From NCBI GenBank assembly GCA_963662155.1, contig OY759263.1, forward strand, positions 44,414,002-44,478,001: a stretch of DNA of 64,000 nucleotides, in the 5' to 3' direction. This document shows, in pieces, positions 1 to 17,590 of this stretch. The notes under the pieces were generated by a model, which was not told the DNA's origin, did not search any database, and saw only the letters and a program-made list of their open reading frames with translations. Source of the DNA: Lamellibrachia columna (lineage: Eukaryota > Annelida > Polychaeta > Sabellida > Siboglinidae). Position 1 is the first letter of the stretch, and each line of letters opens with the position of its first letter. Position numbers and translations under genes: made by a program.

Positions 1-147
1 GAGGATGGCCGAGAAGTACACTCGACGTTCTGGGACTGGGCGCAGGACGGAGACGACCGTCGCATACTATATAGAATATAGAACATACAGAATATTGTCA
101 ACCACGAAAAAAACGTTCCATTCGAAAGATACAAATTCAACAAACGT

Positions 148-1605
148 ATGCAGGAGAGCGGAGAACCGTATGAACAATACAAAACTGCACTGCGCAAGCT
201 GTCAGAGGCTTGTGAGTTCGACACGATCACCCCAAACGAAATTTTGAGGGATAGACTGATCTTTGGAATTCATGACACAAAGGTACGCGAACGGTTATTG
301 CGTGAGAATAATCTGACACTTGCCAAAACAGATGAGATTTGTCGAGCGGCTGAGAGCATGACCGAGCAAATGAGGATTGTGGGTCAGTCGAGCAGTTCAG
401 CGACGTCGGTTCATGCACTTCGACAATCGGTCGGCCAGAAAAAACGCGTCAAGAAGAAAGAGACGTCACACACGACTAAGAGCGAGGCAACGAAAGAGTG
501 CTGGAACTGTGGTCGTCAACATGGCCGAGAGTCGAAGGAGTTATGTCCGGCCTTCGGCAAAACGTGCGACTGCTGTGGCAAATCGAATCATTTCGCAAAA
601 AAATGCCGGCAAAAACGGTCAGGCAGAGCGCGAAATTCAGTAAGGACGATCGGAGAGTCGGAGGAGGTTTTTCCGGTCCGCGAGGTGGCGACACTGGCGA
701 TGTTAGACGATTCGCAGTGCGTGACCTTGAAGTTGGACTCCGGGAGCTACATACGCTTCCAAATCGACTCCGGGGCCCAATGTAACGTGGTGCCTCTGAA
801 GCTGTATCAACGAGCCACTAAAGACGTGCGGCTGAAGGACGTCAACAGGTGTCAATCATCGATACTTGCGTTTGGCGGTTCTCGGCTGACAGTGGTCGGT
901 GAGGTACACGTTCGAGTCTGGCGAGGCGACTACAAATGCATCCTCGTCTGCAAACTGGTCGACAACGACAACATCCGGCCAATCCTGGGGAGGAAGGCTT
1001 GTGTGGGCATGAAGTTGATCCAGTATACGGACAATGATGCGCTACACAAACCAGCGACTCGAGGCGAGCAAGTCTACGCGGTCGAGGGTGCGCTGATCAG
1101 CAAGGCAGCTGTCATCGAAAAGTACGCCATTGTGTTTGGTGACGGCATCGGCGAACTAGAGGGCGAGTATCAAATCCGGCTGGATGACGCGGTCGACCCC
1201 ATCCAACACGCCCCACGCCGAGTACCAGTCGCTCTGAGAGACCGACTGAAAGCGACGCTGGACGACATGACTCGGGACGACATCATTGAGGCTGTCGAAA
1301 AACCCACCGCGTGGATCAGCTCGATGGTAGTGATAACGAAGAAAGACAGCAAACTTCGCATCTGCTTGGATCCGAAGGATCTCAACCGTGCGATCCGGCG
1401 AGAAAACTACCAGCTACCAACGATTGAAGACATCGCGACGCGACTGCACGGAGCCAAGGTGTTCACTGTCCTTGACGTACGCCATGGGTTTTGGCACGTG
1501 CGCCTCGACGACCGCTCTTCATATCTGACGACCTTCCACACACCTTTCGGCAGGTATCGTTTCAAACGTATGCCGTTTGATATCAGTTCGGCCCCCGAAG
1601 TTTAA
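148..1605 (+). pseudogene. gag-pol, first part (zinc knuckles, protease, start of RT)
   Basis: Open frame of 485 codons. Residues about 118-153 hold two CCHC-like zinc knuckles (CWNC...CPAFGKTC and CCGKSNHFAKKC) that would bind genomic RNA. The retropepsin active site DSGA is at about 207-210, in QIDSGAQCNVVP. RT begins near 350, with YQLPTIEDI and LDVRHGFWHV carrying the first catalytic Asp (about 443). The frame ends in the RT palm just after FKRMPF at a TAA followed by a run of 11 A. The next RT segment is in another frame, so the polyprotein is broken. The true start is uncertain: similarity-free gag-like sequence runs upstream to the window edge in this frame with a stop near 70. Confidence 0.85.
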
Positions 1606-1613
1606 AAAAAAAA

Positions 1614-3554
1614 GTGCACGAACTGATCGAGGGGTTACAAGGTATCGAGGTTGTGGCTGATGATTTTGTTGTCGTAGGGTACGGCAGCGCGGTCGACGAG
1701 GCAAACGTTGACCACGACAAACGACTCCACTCATTTCTGCAGCGATGTGAGGAGCGAGGGGTCAAACTAAACGTCGACAAGTTCAAACTGAGACAGGAGG
1801 AAGTTCGATTCATCGGGCACGTCGCAACGTCTGACGGGCTGAGTATCGACCCCACTAAGGTGAAGGCTATCGTTGACATGCCTAACCCTACTGATGTTGC
1901 AGGAGTTCAACGCTTGTTGGGATTGGCCCAGTATCTGGCCAAGTTCCTTCCGCATCTCTCTGACATCACGAAGCCGCTACGAGAACTTACGAGGAATGAC
2001 ACCGACTGGATGTGGGAAAGCTCGCAACAGAACGCAGTCGACACGCTGAAGAAAGCTGTCGCAAGTACACCTGTGTTACGCTACTACAATCTCGCAGATG
2101 AAGTGACCATCCAGTGCGATGCGTCACAATCAGGACTTGGTGCAGCATTGATGCAGAACGGCCAGCCGGTGGCGTATGCATCACGTGCCCTGACGCCACC
2201 TGAAACAAGATACGCTCAGATCGAAAAAGAGCTATTGGCGATCGTGTTCGCGTGTGATCGATTTGAGGCCTACATTTACGGCCGTGATCGCGTGAGCATT
2301 GAATCCGACCACAAGCCGTTGGAAACGATCGTTCTGAAGCCTCTCAGCAGTGCACCTAAACGGTTACAGCGGATGCTGCTCCGTTTACAGAAATACACAC
2401 TCGATGTCAAATTCAAGAAAGGCGAACACATGTATTTGGCCGACACGTTGAGCCGAGCGTACATACCTGAGGTCAAGGTGTGCGACTTCGTACATGAGCT
2501 TGAGGAGCTAGACCACCGTGAGTCACTCCCCATCAGCCAGGAACGATGGCAACAGCTCAACCACGCGTCAGTGAACGACTATGTGTGTCAGCAGCTACGA
2601 TCGACCATTCAGAATGGATGGCCGGAGACCAAAGCAGAGGTCCACGAGTGTGTGCTACCTTACTACGACTCGCGAGACGAGTTGACGGTTCAAGGAAATC
2701 TGATCTTCAAAGGGCAGTTGTTGGTCGTGCCCGCTGCGGTACGTACCGAGTTGATGTCAGTGGCACACGCGAGTCACATTGGCATTGAGGGCTGTCTGAG
2801 GAGAATGCGCGAATGTCTATACTGGCCGCGTATGACAACACAAGTCAAGGATTACATATCCAAGTGTGACATATGTCTGTCACACCGTAGTGCCCCTCCA
2901 CGGGAACCACTACAACAACACGACTTCGTGGAGCGGCCATGGTCCAAGATCGGCGCAGACTTGTGCCAACTACACGGTCGTACACTACTCGTTGTATGCG
3001 ACTACTACAGCAACTTCTTTGAAGTAGCTCGCTTGAACACGGTTACGACGCGCAGTGTGGTGCGTGAGTTCTTACCGATGTTCGCCAGATTTGGACTGCC
3101 CGATGTGCTCGTTACTGACAACGGGCCACAGTTTGCTTCGGCCGAGTTTGCAGTGTTCGTGAGGAAGAAAGGAATTACTCATTTGACGTCCTCACCGCAT
3201 TACGCACAAAGCAATGGAAAATCGGAGAACGCGGTGAAGACGCTGAAACTAATCTTCGCCAAAGCCAAACAGAGTGGTGAGTCCGAGTACATGGCGCTAC
3301 TCGACTGGAGGAATACACCGTCCGAAGGGATGGGCACGAGTCCCGCTCAACGACTCATGGGCCGACGTTGTAAAACGTTGCTCCCAACAGCTGGAACGCT
3401 GTTGAAACCACGATATGACACCAATGCCGATACACGAGCATTGGCAGGCAGAAAACGACGTCAGTCGTTTTACTACAACCAACACGCGCATCCACTTCCG
3501 CCGATCAACGAAGGCGCAACCGTTCGTATGAGGCTTCCAGGTGAGAAGACGTGA
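1614..3554 (+). pseudogene. pol, second part (RT palm, RNase H, integrase)
   Basis: Open frame of 646 codons, shifted relative to the upstream gag-pol frame. It opens with the RT active site (VVADDF, the second and third Asp). The RNase H domain follows, with IQCDAS and the DHKPL box. The integrase has an HHCC zinc finger (HASH...CDIC) near residues 385-420 and a DDE core: Asp in GADLC near 448, Asp in VTDNGPQF near 502, Glu in GKSENAVK near 539. It ends at TGA 3552-3554, but recognisable coding sequence continues in frame. The stop is therefore a nonsense mutation rather than the natural end. Not functional as it stands. Confidence 0.88.
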
Positions 3555-3824
3555 ACACCAGGAACGTGTACCGAGCAGGTCAACTCACGAAGCTACCGCG
3601 TGAAGGTTGGAGGGACGGTCTACAGGCGCAATCGACGACAGTTGGTGTGTGCTGGCGAGCAGCCCCACGATGAAACGAGCCGTGATGACGCGCCGTCTTC
3701 GTTGAGTGATGGCAACCCCGAGACGCACCCCCTTCCGGTCGTGCAAGATGTGTCCCCAGGTCTTCGCAGATCTGTGCGCGAACGCAAGCCGCCAGCGTGG
3801 CTCAGCGACTACGTTTCGGCGTAA
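3555..3824 (+). pseudogene. integrase C-terminal tail, separated by an in-frame stop
   Basis: The same frame as the integrase ORF stays open after the TGA, with a basic stretch (VYRRNRRQLV) and a C-terminal RRSVRERKPPAWL motif. That motif is typical of the end of Ty3/gypsy polyproteins in this group. It ends at a TAA at 3822-3824, about 145 bp before the LTR. A methionine at 3600 is available but there is no sign it is used. I read this as the remnant of the normal polyprotein end. Confidence 0.75.
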
Positions 3825-3955
3825 TTTACTAACTTTGTCCATAAGACATTGTTATCACACGACAGTCCATAAAAGACAGTACATTTTGTTTACAATCTCG
3901 TGTGTAATCATTTTGCTAATAATTAGTAACAGTTGTGAATAAGTGACTTTTCTTG

Positions 3956-3967
3956 TAAGAGGAAAGA
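3956..3967 (+). promoter_or_regulatory. polypurine tract
   Basis: An almost pure purine run (AAGAGGAAAGA) lies directly against the TGTGACG start of the LTR. This is the expected primer site for plus-strand DNA synthesis. Confidence 0.7.
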
Positions 3968-4145
3968 TGTGACGATTAGCTGTTAATCGTAATCTGACCC
4001 ATGTTGATTTAGTTTTGGAAGTTTCCGGTTTGGTTGTTATGCTAATAAGTTCTGCCTTCAATAAATACGCACATGTCTACAATCTTATATAGCACGTTTT
4101 TCTGAGTACAATAACTTGTATTCTACCGAACAACAAAGCGTCACA
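3968..4145 (+). repeat. 3' LTR of the Ty3/gypsy element
   Basis: It begins TGTGACG and ends CGTCACA, a perfect 7-bp terminal inverted repeat with the canonical TG...CA ends, 178 bp long. It contains an AATAAA signal (around 4060) and a TATATA-like string near 4086. It follows the purine tract immediately. The matching 5' LTR is outside the window, so identity between LTRs (age) cannot be read. Confidence 0.85.
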
Positions 4146-4884
4146 CTCATTAATTTGCTTCCATGTAGCGGCGCAAAGAAAAACTACAGTTGGAAATGTA
4201 AAACGTTAAAGCCGCAGACATTAGCAATATTCGACCACTTTCAAGCAACGGAATCTGCATAGGCCTACGTTGCGACCCAGCTGAACAGCACCCAACGTGT
4301 GGACATTACCTGGGATGCTTACAAGTCTGAAAGAGCATCCACGGCAACGAAGTGGGAATGCTATTTGCTGTCGTGTGGAGTTCACCTCGCCACTGCCGAA
4401 AAATTGCATGACTTCTTTCGGAGCGCCGAGTATCAAAAACATAGTTATTCGCATTCTTGAGCCACGTTAATTGTGGGTGGTCTGCAGCAACACATAAGCA
4501 AGCAGGTCATCAGCACGTTCAACGATGCTGTGGAACAGTCATGTCACGAGAGACCGCGGATTTGTCTCCCTGCATACACGAATATGTGGATACCAAAATG
4601 ATGGTACACGTCGGTGATGCTGAAAAGTATAGCTACAAGAACGTCATGACGTCAGCTAACAGAGATCCGGCGGCCAACTGCAGGTGCTTTTGCAATAGGG
4701 CCACTTGCGTCCATCAGGTTACCATACCACATGGACGGTGGCTTTTACAGCCCTCCGATATCGTAAGTTCGACCGCTTTTTGACTATTTATTGTATTTTC
4801 ATCCATAACAAGTGATTTAACAAGATTTGCCATCCAAGCCAAAGTCCCAGATGGCGAGTGGACAAGGAAGCCATTGGCTTATCG
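4146..4884. other. spacer between two retroelements
   Basis: About 740 bp with no credible gene, RNA or repeat that I can recognise. Short open frames on both strands look random. Confidence 0.5.
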
Positions 4885-4903
4885 AGAGTCCAACAATGTT
4901 CAT

Positions 4904-6540
4904 CTACTTATAACGCGCCCTCCTGAGATATGTGTCAACTTTGTTTTTAGACACATTTACGCTGCTAGCAGTTACACAATCTGTAGGCAATTGGTTCCAT
5001 TCATTTATTGTCCTCTGTGAGAACGAGTGCTTCCTGATGTCCAATCTACATTGATCATTTACTAATTTTACCTCATGTCCTCTAGTTCTGCTATCCTTCT
5101 TGAGTGAGAAAAACATATTTCTATCAATACTTTCATATCCATTCAATATCTTAAAAACTTCAATCTGATCTCCTCTTAACCTCCTTGTCTCTAGAGTTGT
5201 TAAACCACATTCTTTCAGGCGTTCTTCATAACTAAGATCTCTCAGTTCTGGAATCATTTTAGTTGCTCTCCTTTGTATGCGTTCAAGCGTATCTATATCC
5301 TTCTTACGATATGGTCTCCATGCTTGTATACATTATTCTAAATGAGGTCTAACTATTGCTTTATAAAGAGGTATAATTAACTTTTTCCCCTTGTATGTTA
5401 TGTTTCTTCTAATCAATCCAAGAATTTGATTACCCTTTGAAGCTGCAATACCACACTGCTCTGAAACTTTCATATCAGCGCTTATTGTAACTCCTAAGTC
5501 CTTTTCTTTTACAGTTGTACCCAGAACAGTATCTCCCATTTTATAGTTTACATCCAAGTTCCCATGTCCTGTATGTAGGCATTTACATTTCTCAAAATTG
5601 AACAACATCTGCCATTTCTCAGACCATTTTACTAATCTGTCTAGATCGTTTTGTAAATGTTGTTTATCACCATCAGTATTAACCTTTTTAAACAGTTTTG
5701 TGTCATCCGCAAATTTCAGTACGTTACTTGTTATACTGTCGTCCAAGTCATTGATATATATTAAGAATAATATAGGTCCTAATACTGATCCTTGAGGTAC
5801 CCCACTCAAAACCGATTTCCAATTTGAAACTTCTCCATCTACTACAACTCGTTGTCTTCTGTCAGTCAGCCATTGTTCTATCCAGTCAGTTATGCTATCC
5901 CCGATACCATGGGCTTTTAATTTAAGTAGTAATCTTTGATGTGGCACTTTGTCAAAAGCTTTCTGAAAATCTAAGTAGATAATATCTACTGGCGATCCCA
6001 CGTCTATCCACTTAGTGATTTCTTCTAAAAAAACATAACATATTTGTTAAGCATGACCTCGCTTTAAGGAATCCATGTTGAGATTAATTTAATAATTTAT
6101 GCTTAACAAGGAAGTCCACCATATGGTCTTTAATTAACCTTTCTAATAATTTACAAATCACTGACGTTAAACTCACTGGTCTGTAATTCTCTGACTTATT
6201 TCTCGAACCCTTTTAAAATAATGGTATAATGTTTGCTTCTTTCCTTTCAAACGGAGCAACTCCCTCTTTTAATGACAAGTTGAATACACTTGCAAGTGGT
6301 ATACTGATTTGTTCTACTGTTTCCATGGGTCATTTTGGAGGAATCCCATCCACTCCCGGTGATTTATTATCCATTTCTGGAGTTACAACTAACGGTCCTA
6401 AATAGTCAGATTTAGCCTCCTGAAATTTAGCATCAGCAACTGTTAATGAACTAATATCTTCTTTGGTAAACACTGAACTGAAGTAACCATTTAGGTCTTC
6501 CGCCATTAAAAACCCCTGTGATATTATATTTCCAGCACTG
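4904..6540 (-). pseudogene. LINE ORF2, reverse transcriptase and C-terminal domain
   Basis: The longest open piece (6001-5333, 222 codons) carries RT blocks with FQKAFDKVPH, GVPQGSVLGP and the catalytic FADDTK. The next piece (5257-4904) carries the C-terminal region ending in YLRRARYK. Upstream, weakly open sequence around 6100-6540 still reads as RT fingers (NYRPVSLTS-like) but has stops. An in-frame stop near 5335 separates the two main pieces. This copy could not make an active enzyme. Confidence 0.85.
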
Positions 6541-6557
6541 TCTTCTAGAGGTCCAAC

Positions 6558-7601
6558 CTAGTCTTGTACGTTTTGTTTACTCCTGACATATGCATAAAAA
6601 CTCTTGTTGTAATGTTTTATGTTACATGCTAGTTTTTGCTCATAGCTTCTTTTAGATTGTCTGATTTCAGTTGTAGCTGCATTAAGTGCCTCTTTGTAAT
6701 TTGCATAGTCTTCTTCCTTTCTGGTACGCCTATAAACCCTCCACATAGTTTGTTTAACACTATTTTTCTAATAGCCTCTTTTGACAAATGTTTCTTTCTA
6801 GCCCGTTTTCCTTGGTTTTGGAAGGGAAAAAATTTATTGATGATACTCTCAATTTCATATTTTAGAACATTTCATTTTAGAACATTGCGGTCTTATTCAT
6901 CAGCATGTTATTCCAATCTAGCTTTGCTAAGTATTTTCTCATAATTATCTTTGTAGTTATCTTTGTGGAAGTTTCTCTTGTATGTTTTCTTATTTTTACT
7001 TTCTGATTTCTGATTCTGATGTCACAATGTATTTGATTATGGTCACTGTTACCCAATGGTTCAAGTATTTTTACATTGTCCACTAATTCTTTTTGTGATG
7101 ACAAAACTATATCTAATACATTTTCTCCCCTGGTTGGTTCTCTAGCACGTGCTGAGTAAGAAAGCTATCCTGGATTAAAAATAGAAATTGTTGGTCCTCA
7201 ATCCCTGTGCTCTCTAGAGAATTCCATTGTATGTGTCCATGGTTAAAATTTCCCATTATGATACATTCCCCTCTACTAACTTCCTTTATAGCGTTTTTTA
7301 TTTTTGTGTTGTCCTCTTCGTTTATGTTTGGACTTCGGTAAACTAATCCAATAGTTAATTTTGAATTTCCTGAAAAAAGTTTGCACCAAACAGCTTCATC
7401 GTAATCTGCTTCCCTTTCTAGTTTTATTTCATAAGCCTGAATAGATTCTTTAACAACTAAAATAAGTCCCCCTCGCGTTCTTCCTATTCGATCTTTCCTA
7501 AACATTACGTATCCTGTCAGTCCTAATTTAGCAACTGTTATGTCTATGTTGGCCCATGATTCAGTTATGCCAATTATGTGAGGGTCAGTAATTTCTACCA
7601 T
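6558..7601 (-). pseudogene. LINE ORF2, endonuclease portion
   Basis: The piece at 7601-7113 reads as an exonuclease-endonuclease-phosphatase fold: ITESWAN, GGLILVV, GLVYRSPN and MGNFNHGHIQW. MGNFNH replaces the usual GDFN Asp with Gly-Asn, so a key residue looks mutated. The next piece (7104-6877) contains LGNSDHNQIH, the SDH catalytic motif, in a shifted frame. A third piece (6746-6558) is the basic linker to RT. Frameshifts near 7110 and 6870 break it. Confidence 0.8.
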
Positions 7602-7761
7602 AATGTTTAATTCGTTTTTCTTATTTACTATGCTCCTTGCATTTAAACGTACGCATCTATAACCTGTTTCAGAGATGTTTTCGGACGATTTGATATTGGT
7701 TTGTCTGTACTAGTGGCCTCTTGTTCTGCTTGAGACACCTCGAGGTAACCCCCCTGCACTT

Positions 7762-8160
7762 CTAGTTTAAACAATGTTTACTACAAAAAATATTTGTCAT
7801 TGTACCCATGCCACTATCTACTGCTGCTGAAAGTTCGTCCGCGAATATTGCTTCCCCCTTTCCACTTAGATGAAGCCCATCCTTCATGTACATATCAGCC
7901 CTCCCAACAAAACTTCCCCATAAATCCACAAATCCAACTTCCTCTTCCCTACATAACTTCTGGACTAACATGTTAATTGCCATCCCCCGACAATTTCGAT
8001 ATTTGTTACCCCTCCTGCACATTACTGGTAAAATCCATGACAGTATTACCTGCTCAACCCGCGTCTGTTTTAGTGTTCTGACCAACTACCTATATTTCCT
8101 AACTATGCTGCAGAATAGCTCTTCCGTTCGATCCCTTCCATCACATTCTGTCCTGACAAC
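7762..8160 (-). pseudogene. LINE ORF1 with SGNH/GDSL-type esterase segment
   Basis: The C-terminal half reads VRTLKQTRVEQVILS, FVDLWGSF and the block DGLHLSGKG, where Asp and His are the expected catalytic acid and base of SGNH hydrolases. Esterase-bearing ORF1 proteins are known from the CR1/L2 group of LINEs. A stop lies just before the segment (near 8086). The part above it is a Lys/Glu/Gly-rich repeat rather than a clean domain. The nucleophile Ser block was not found. Confidence 0.65.
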
Positions 8161-8345
8161 TTCCCTACTGTCTCCCCCACTTCCCTCTCCTTCGCTCTTG
8201 TCTCCCCCACTCCCCTCTCCTTCACTCCGGTTGTTTTCCCTCCCGTCTCCCTAACTCCCTTCTCCTTCCCTCCTATCTCCCCTACTCCCCTCTCTTTCAC
8301 TCCGGTTGTCTTCCCTCCCGTTCCTTTCCTTTCCGTCTCCTTACG
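8155..8345. repeat. CT-rich imperfect tandem repeat
   Basis: Pyrimidine-rich on the plus strand, with recurring CTCCCCTCTCCTTCACTCC and CTTCCCTCCCGTCTCC motifs. It lies at the 5' edge of the LINE ORF1 and may be part of it (on the minus strand it reads as a Lys/Glu/Gly-rich repeat) or a simple repeat grown there. Confidence 0.6.
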
Positions 8346-9034
8346 TAAGTGCAAGAGAAGTTTCAAAGATAAGAAAATACATTTTGTAATAAATATAAGT
8401 GTTGTCGTTCCTAATATGTTTTTTTAAACGCATGGCGGTTATGAATATTGGAGAAGGTCAAAAGTAAAATACTTGAAATCTTTGCCTCTGAAAACTTATT
8501 CTTGAACACCAATTAAGTTACGGCAATAGGTTTCATGATAGGAGCTAATACAATTCTGTTCAGAAACGTTCGCCTATATCTATCAAGATATGGCTTCCTC
8601 TGTAGGCCTACGAATGAGAATGGCATCGTGGTAGGTGACGTCATAGCCAGGAAATCATCGCCATAAGTGGACTTTGTGGTGTGGCCACTGTGGTGCGTCC
8701 CCATACATTGCAAGACACGTCTTGCAGGCCCATTCTCAACGTTTTGAGTTTTTACAAGGGGGTTCGGGCGTACACAATCAGCTGTGGGTTTATGGGTTTT
8801 GTTTCTGAAAAATGTTACAACTAAAACAAATTCTCTAAAAATTCGAACCCGCTCCTGAAGACAGTACACCCAAAGGACATTTTTCAGAAATCATTCCGGA
8901 TAGATCCCCGACTGAGTGCGTATGCCCGAACCTCCGTTTTCAAAACCATGAGAACGGACCTAGACTGGGAAGGAGTAAGTAAAAGTGTTGGAGCCCCGCT
9001 GAAAGAGAAGACACGTGAATGAAGCTATATATTA

Positions 9035-9080
<46 letters not shown>

Positions 9081-9221
9081 GAGAGAGAAAGAGAGAGAGA
9101 GGTCCGACTTGGATACAGAAGACAGGCAGTGATCAGCCGAGATGAGGGGAGTATTGCATATTGTGTTATCAAATAAATAAATAAATAGATTAATGAATGA
9201 ATGAATGATTGAATGAATATA

Positions 9222-9312
<91 letters not shown>

Positions 9313-9325
9313 ATATATATATAAG

Positions 9326-9357
<32 letters not shown>

Positions 9358-9513
9358 GACACTTTCCTTAATGCTTACCATTATTTTGTTGTTCCCACCT
9401 AAATTCCCCATCCTACCAGGACGTCATTAATTCTCATTCGTACCGAGGAAGCCTACTTGATAAGACAGTCAAAAGTATGCACAGTTTAATAAAACTGTTG
9501 GATATATGAAAAC

Positions 9514-9569
<56 letters not shown>

Positions 9570-9990
9570 TATGTGCTGAAAACATCACTTACATGCCTGT
9601 GACTTTTTGGACATTTCCTTAGACGTTTACCATTATTTTGTTTCTTCCACCCAAACTCCCCATGAACTTTAACTATTTATAGTCTCGTGATCATTGTGTT
9701 TTGAGATCAGTGCGTTGACCACATACGCCAATGTTGCGCCCCCGTGAATGATCAAGGGAAACCCCGCAGTATTTCCGGACGTTTGGCGAAGCACCGCTTT
9801 CGGTTGCTAGAAGAATCCTAAGTCCGTGCCGCACAAAATAAATGTCGCAATTAATTCAAAATACCAAACAACAGTTATTCCTCGTTGTGTTGTTTTTGAT
9901 ATAAATCTAACAACTTATGTAATCGTTACAAACAAAATAGTAACTTATAGAGAAAAATGTACGATAACTATTTTGGTAAATTTCCATTAC
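8346..9990. repeat. gene-free spacer with microsatellites
   Basis: No coding sequence recognised. It contains (TA)n at about 9036-9077 followed by (GA)n, a longer (TA)n at about 9218-9352, and (AGT)n at about 9514-9568. The motif TTTACCATTATTTTGTT(T) with CACC(C/T)AAA(T/C)TCCCCAT occurs near both 9375 and 9630, suggesting a local duplication of about 250 bp that includes the microsatellites. Confidence 0.7.
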
Positions 9991-10011
9991 TGATATAACT
10001 GCGCGGTTGAC

Positions 10012-10062
10012 TTTAAAAGGCAGTCGAGTCTGTCTGTTCGTCCTTCTCAACTCACTGCTAGG
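10012..10062 (+). promoter_or_regulatory. PABPC core promoter: TATA-like box and TOP-like initiation site
   Basis: TTTAAAA at 10012-10018 lies about 30 bp upstream of a C followed by pyrimidines, CCTTCTC, at 10042-10048. A cap-site C followed by pyrimidines is the defining 5' terminal oligopyrimidine (TOP) motif, and PABPC1 is a classic TOP mRNA in vertebrates. The start site is inferred from this spacing, not observed. Confidence 0.5.
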
Positions 10063-10103
10063 TAAAACGTGTTGTGTGAACTTTTTACGTCACACAACAC
10101 GGG

Positions 10104-10182
10104 TAAAATTCAAATAATTATAAAATATCACAAAATCATCAAAAAAAGTACAAAACGTTAAAATCACTAAAAACAGAAAAAG
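10104..10182 (+). promoter_or_regulatory. A-rich leader, candidate autoregulatory PABP-binding site
   Basis: 49 of 79 bases are A, in runs such as AAAAAAA (10141-10147), within the predicted 5' UTR about 160-240 bases before the ATG. PABPC1 mRNAs of vertebrates carry an A-rich 5' UTR element that the protein binds to repress its own translation. The position and composition here match that idea. Confidence 0.55.
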
Positions 10183-10310
10183 CGGGTCAGTGAAACTACG
10201 TTGACGGTGGTTTTATCGAAGCAAACAGGAAGACAGACCGGTGGAAAACAAGTTGCTTCTCCAAACCAAGTTCAACCGTACGGAAACTCCGACGAAACAA
10301 GTTTGTATAA

Positions 10311-17590
<7,280 letters not shown>

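Larger units (their letters stand above)
1..4145 (+). mobile_element. Ty3/gypsy-type LTR retrotransposon, 5' truncated by window edge, degenerate
   Basis: A gag-pol polyprotein order of zinc knuckles, aspartic protease, reverse transcriptase, RNase H and integrase, followed by a purine-rich tract and an LTR, identifies a Ty3/gypsy element. The two closely spaced knuckles with a long first loop and the short LTR resemble the Mag/SURL branch, which is inference. The 5' LTR and start of gag lie outside the window. The copy is dead: a frameshift and stop next to an A-run near 1600 split RT, and a TGA at 3552-3554 interrupts the integrase tail in the same frame. The block is clearly more GC-rich than the AT-rich DNA that follows it, as expected for an inserted element. 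Confidence 0.93.
4885..8345 (-). mobile_element. CR1-like non-LTR retrotransposon (LINE), broken
   Basis: Read on the minus strand, the order is ORF1 with an SGNH-type esterase segment, apurinic endonuclease, then reverse transcriptase with its C-terminal domain. That is the layout of CR1/L2-group LINEs. RT signatures include YLDFQKAFDKVPH, GVPQGSVLGPILF and FADDTK. Several stops and frameshifts split both ORFs. The 3' end lies shortly after the ARYK stop near 4904, without a visible poly(A) tail, which fits CR1-type priming. The 5' limit is fuzzy in a purine-rich tract (8155-8345). Confidence 0.9.
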
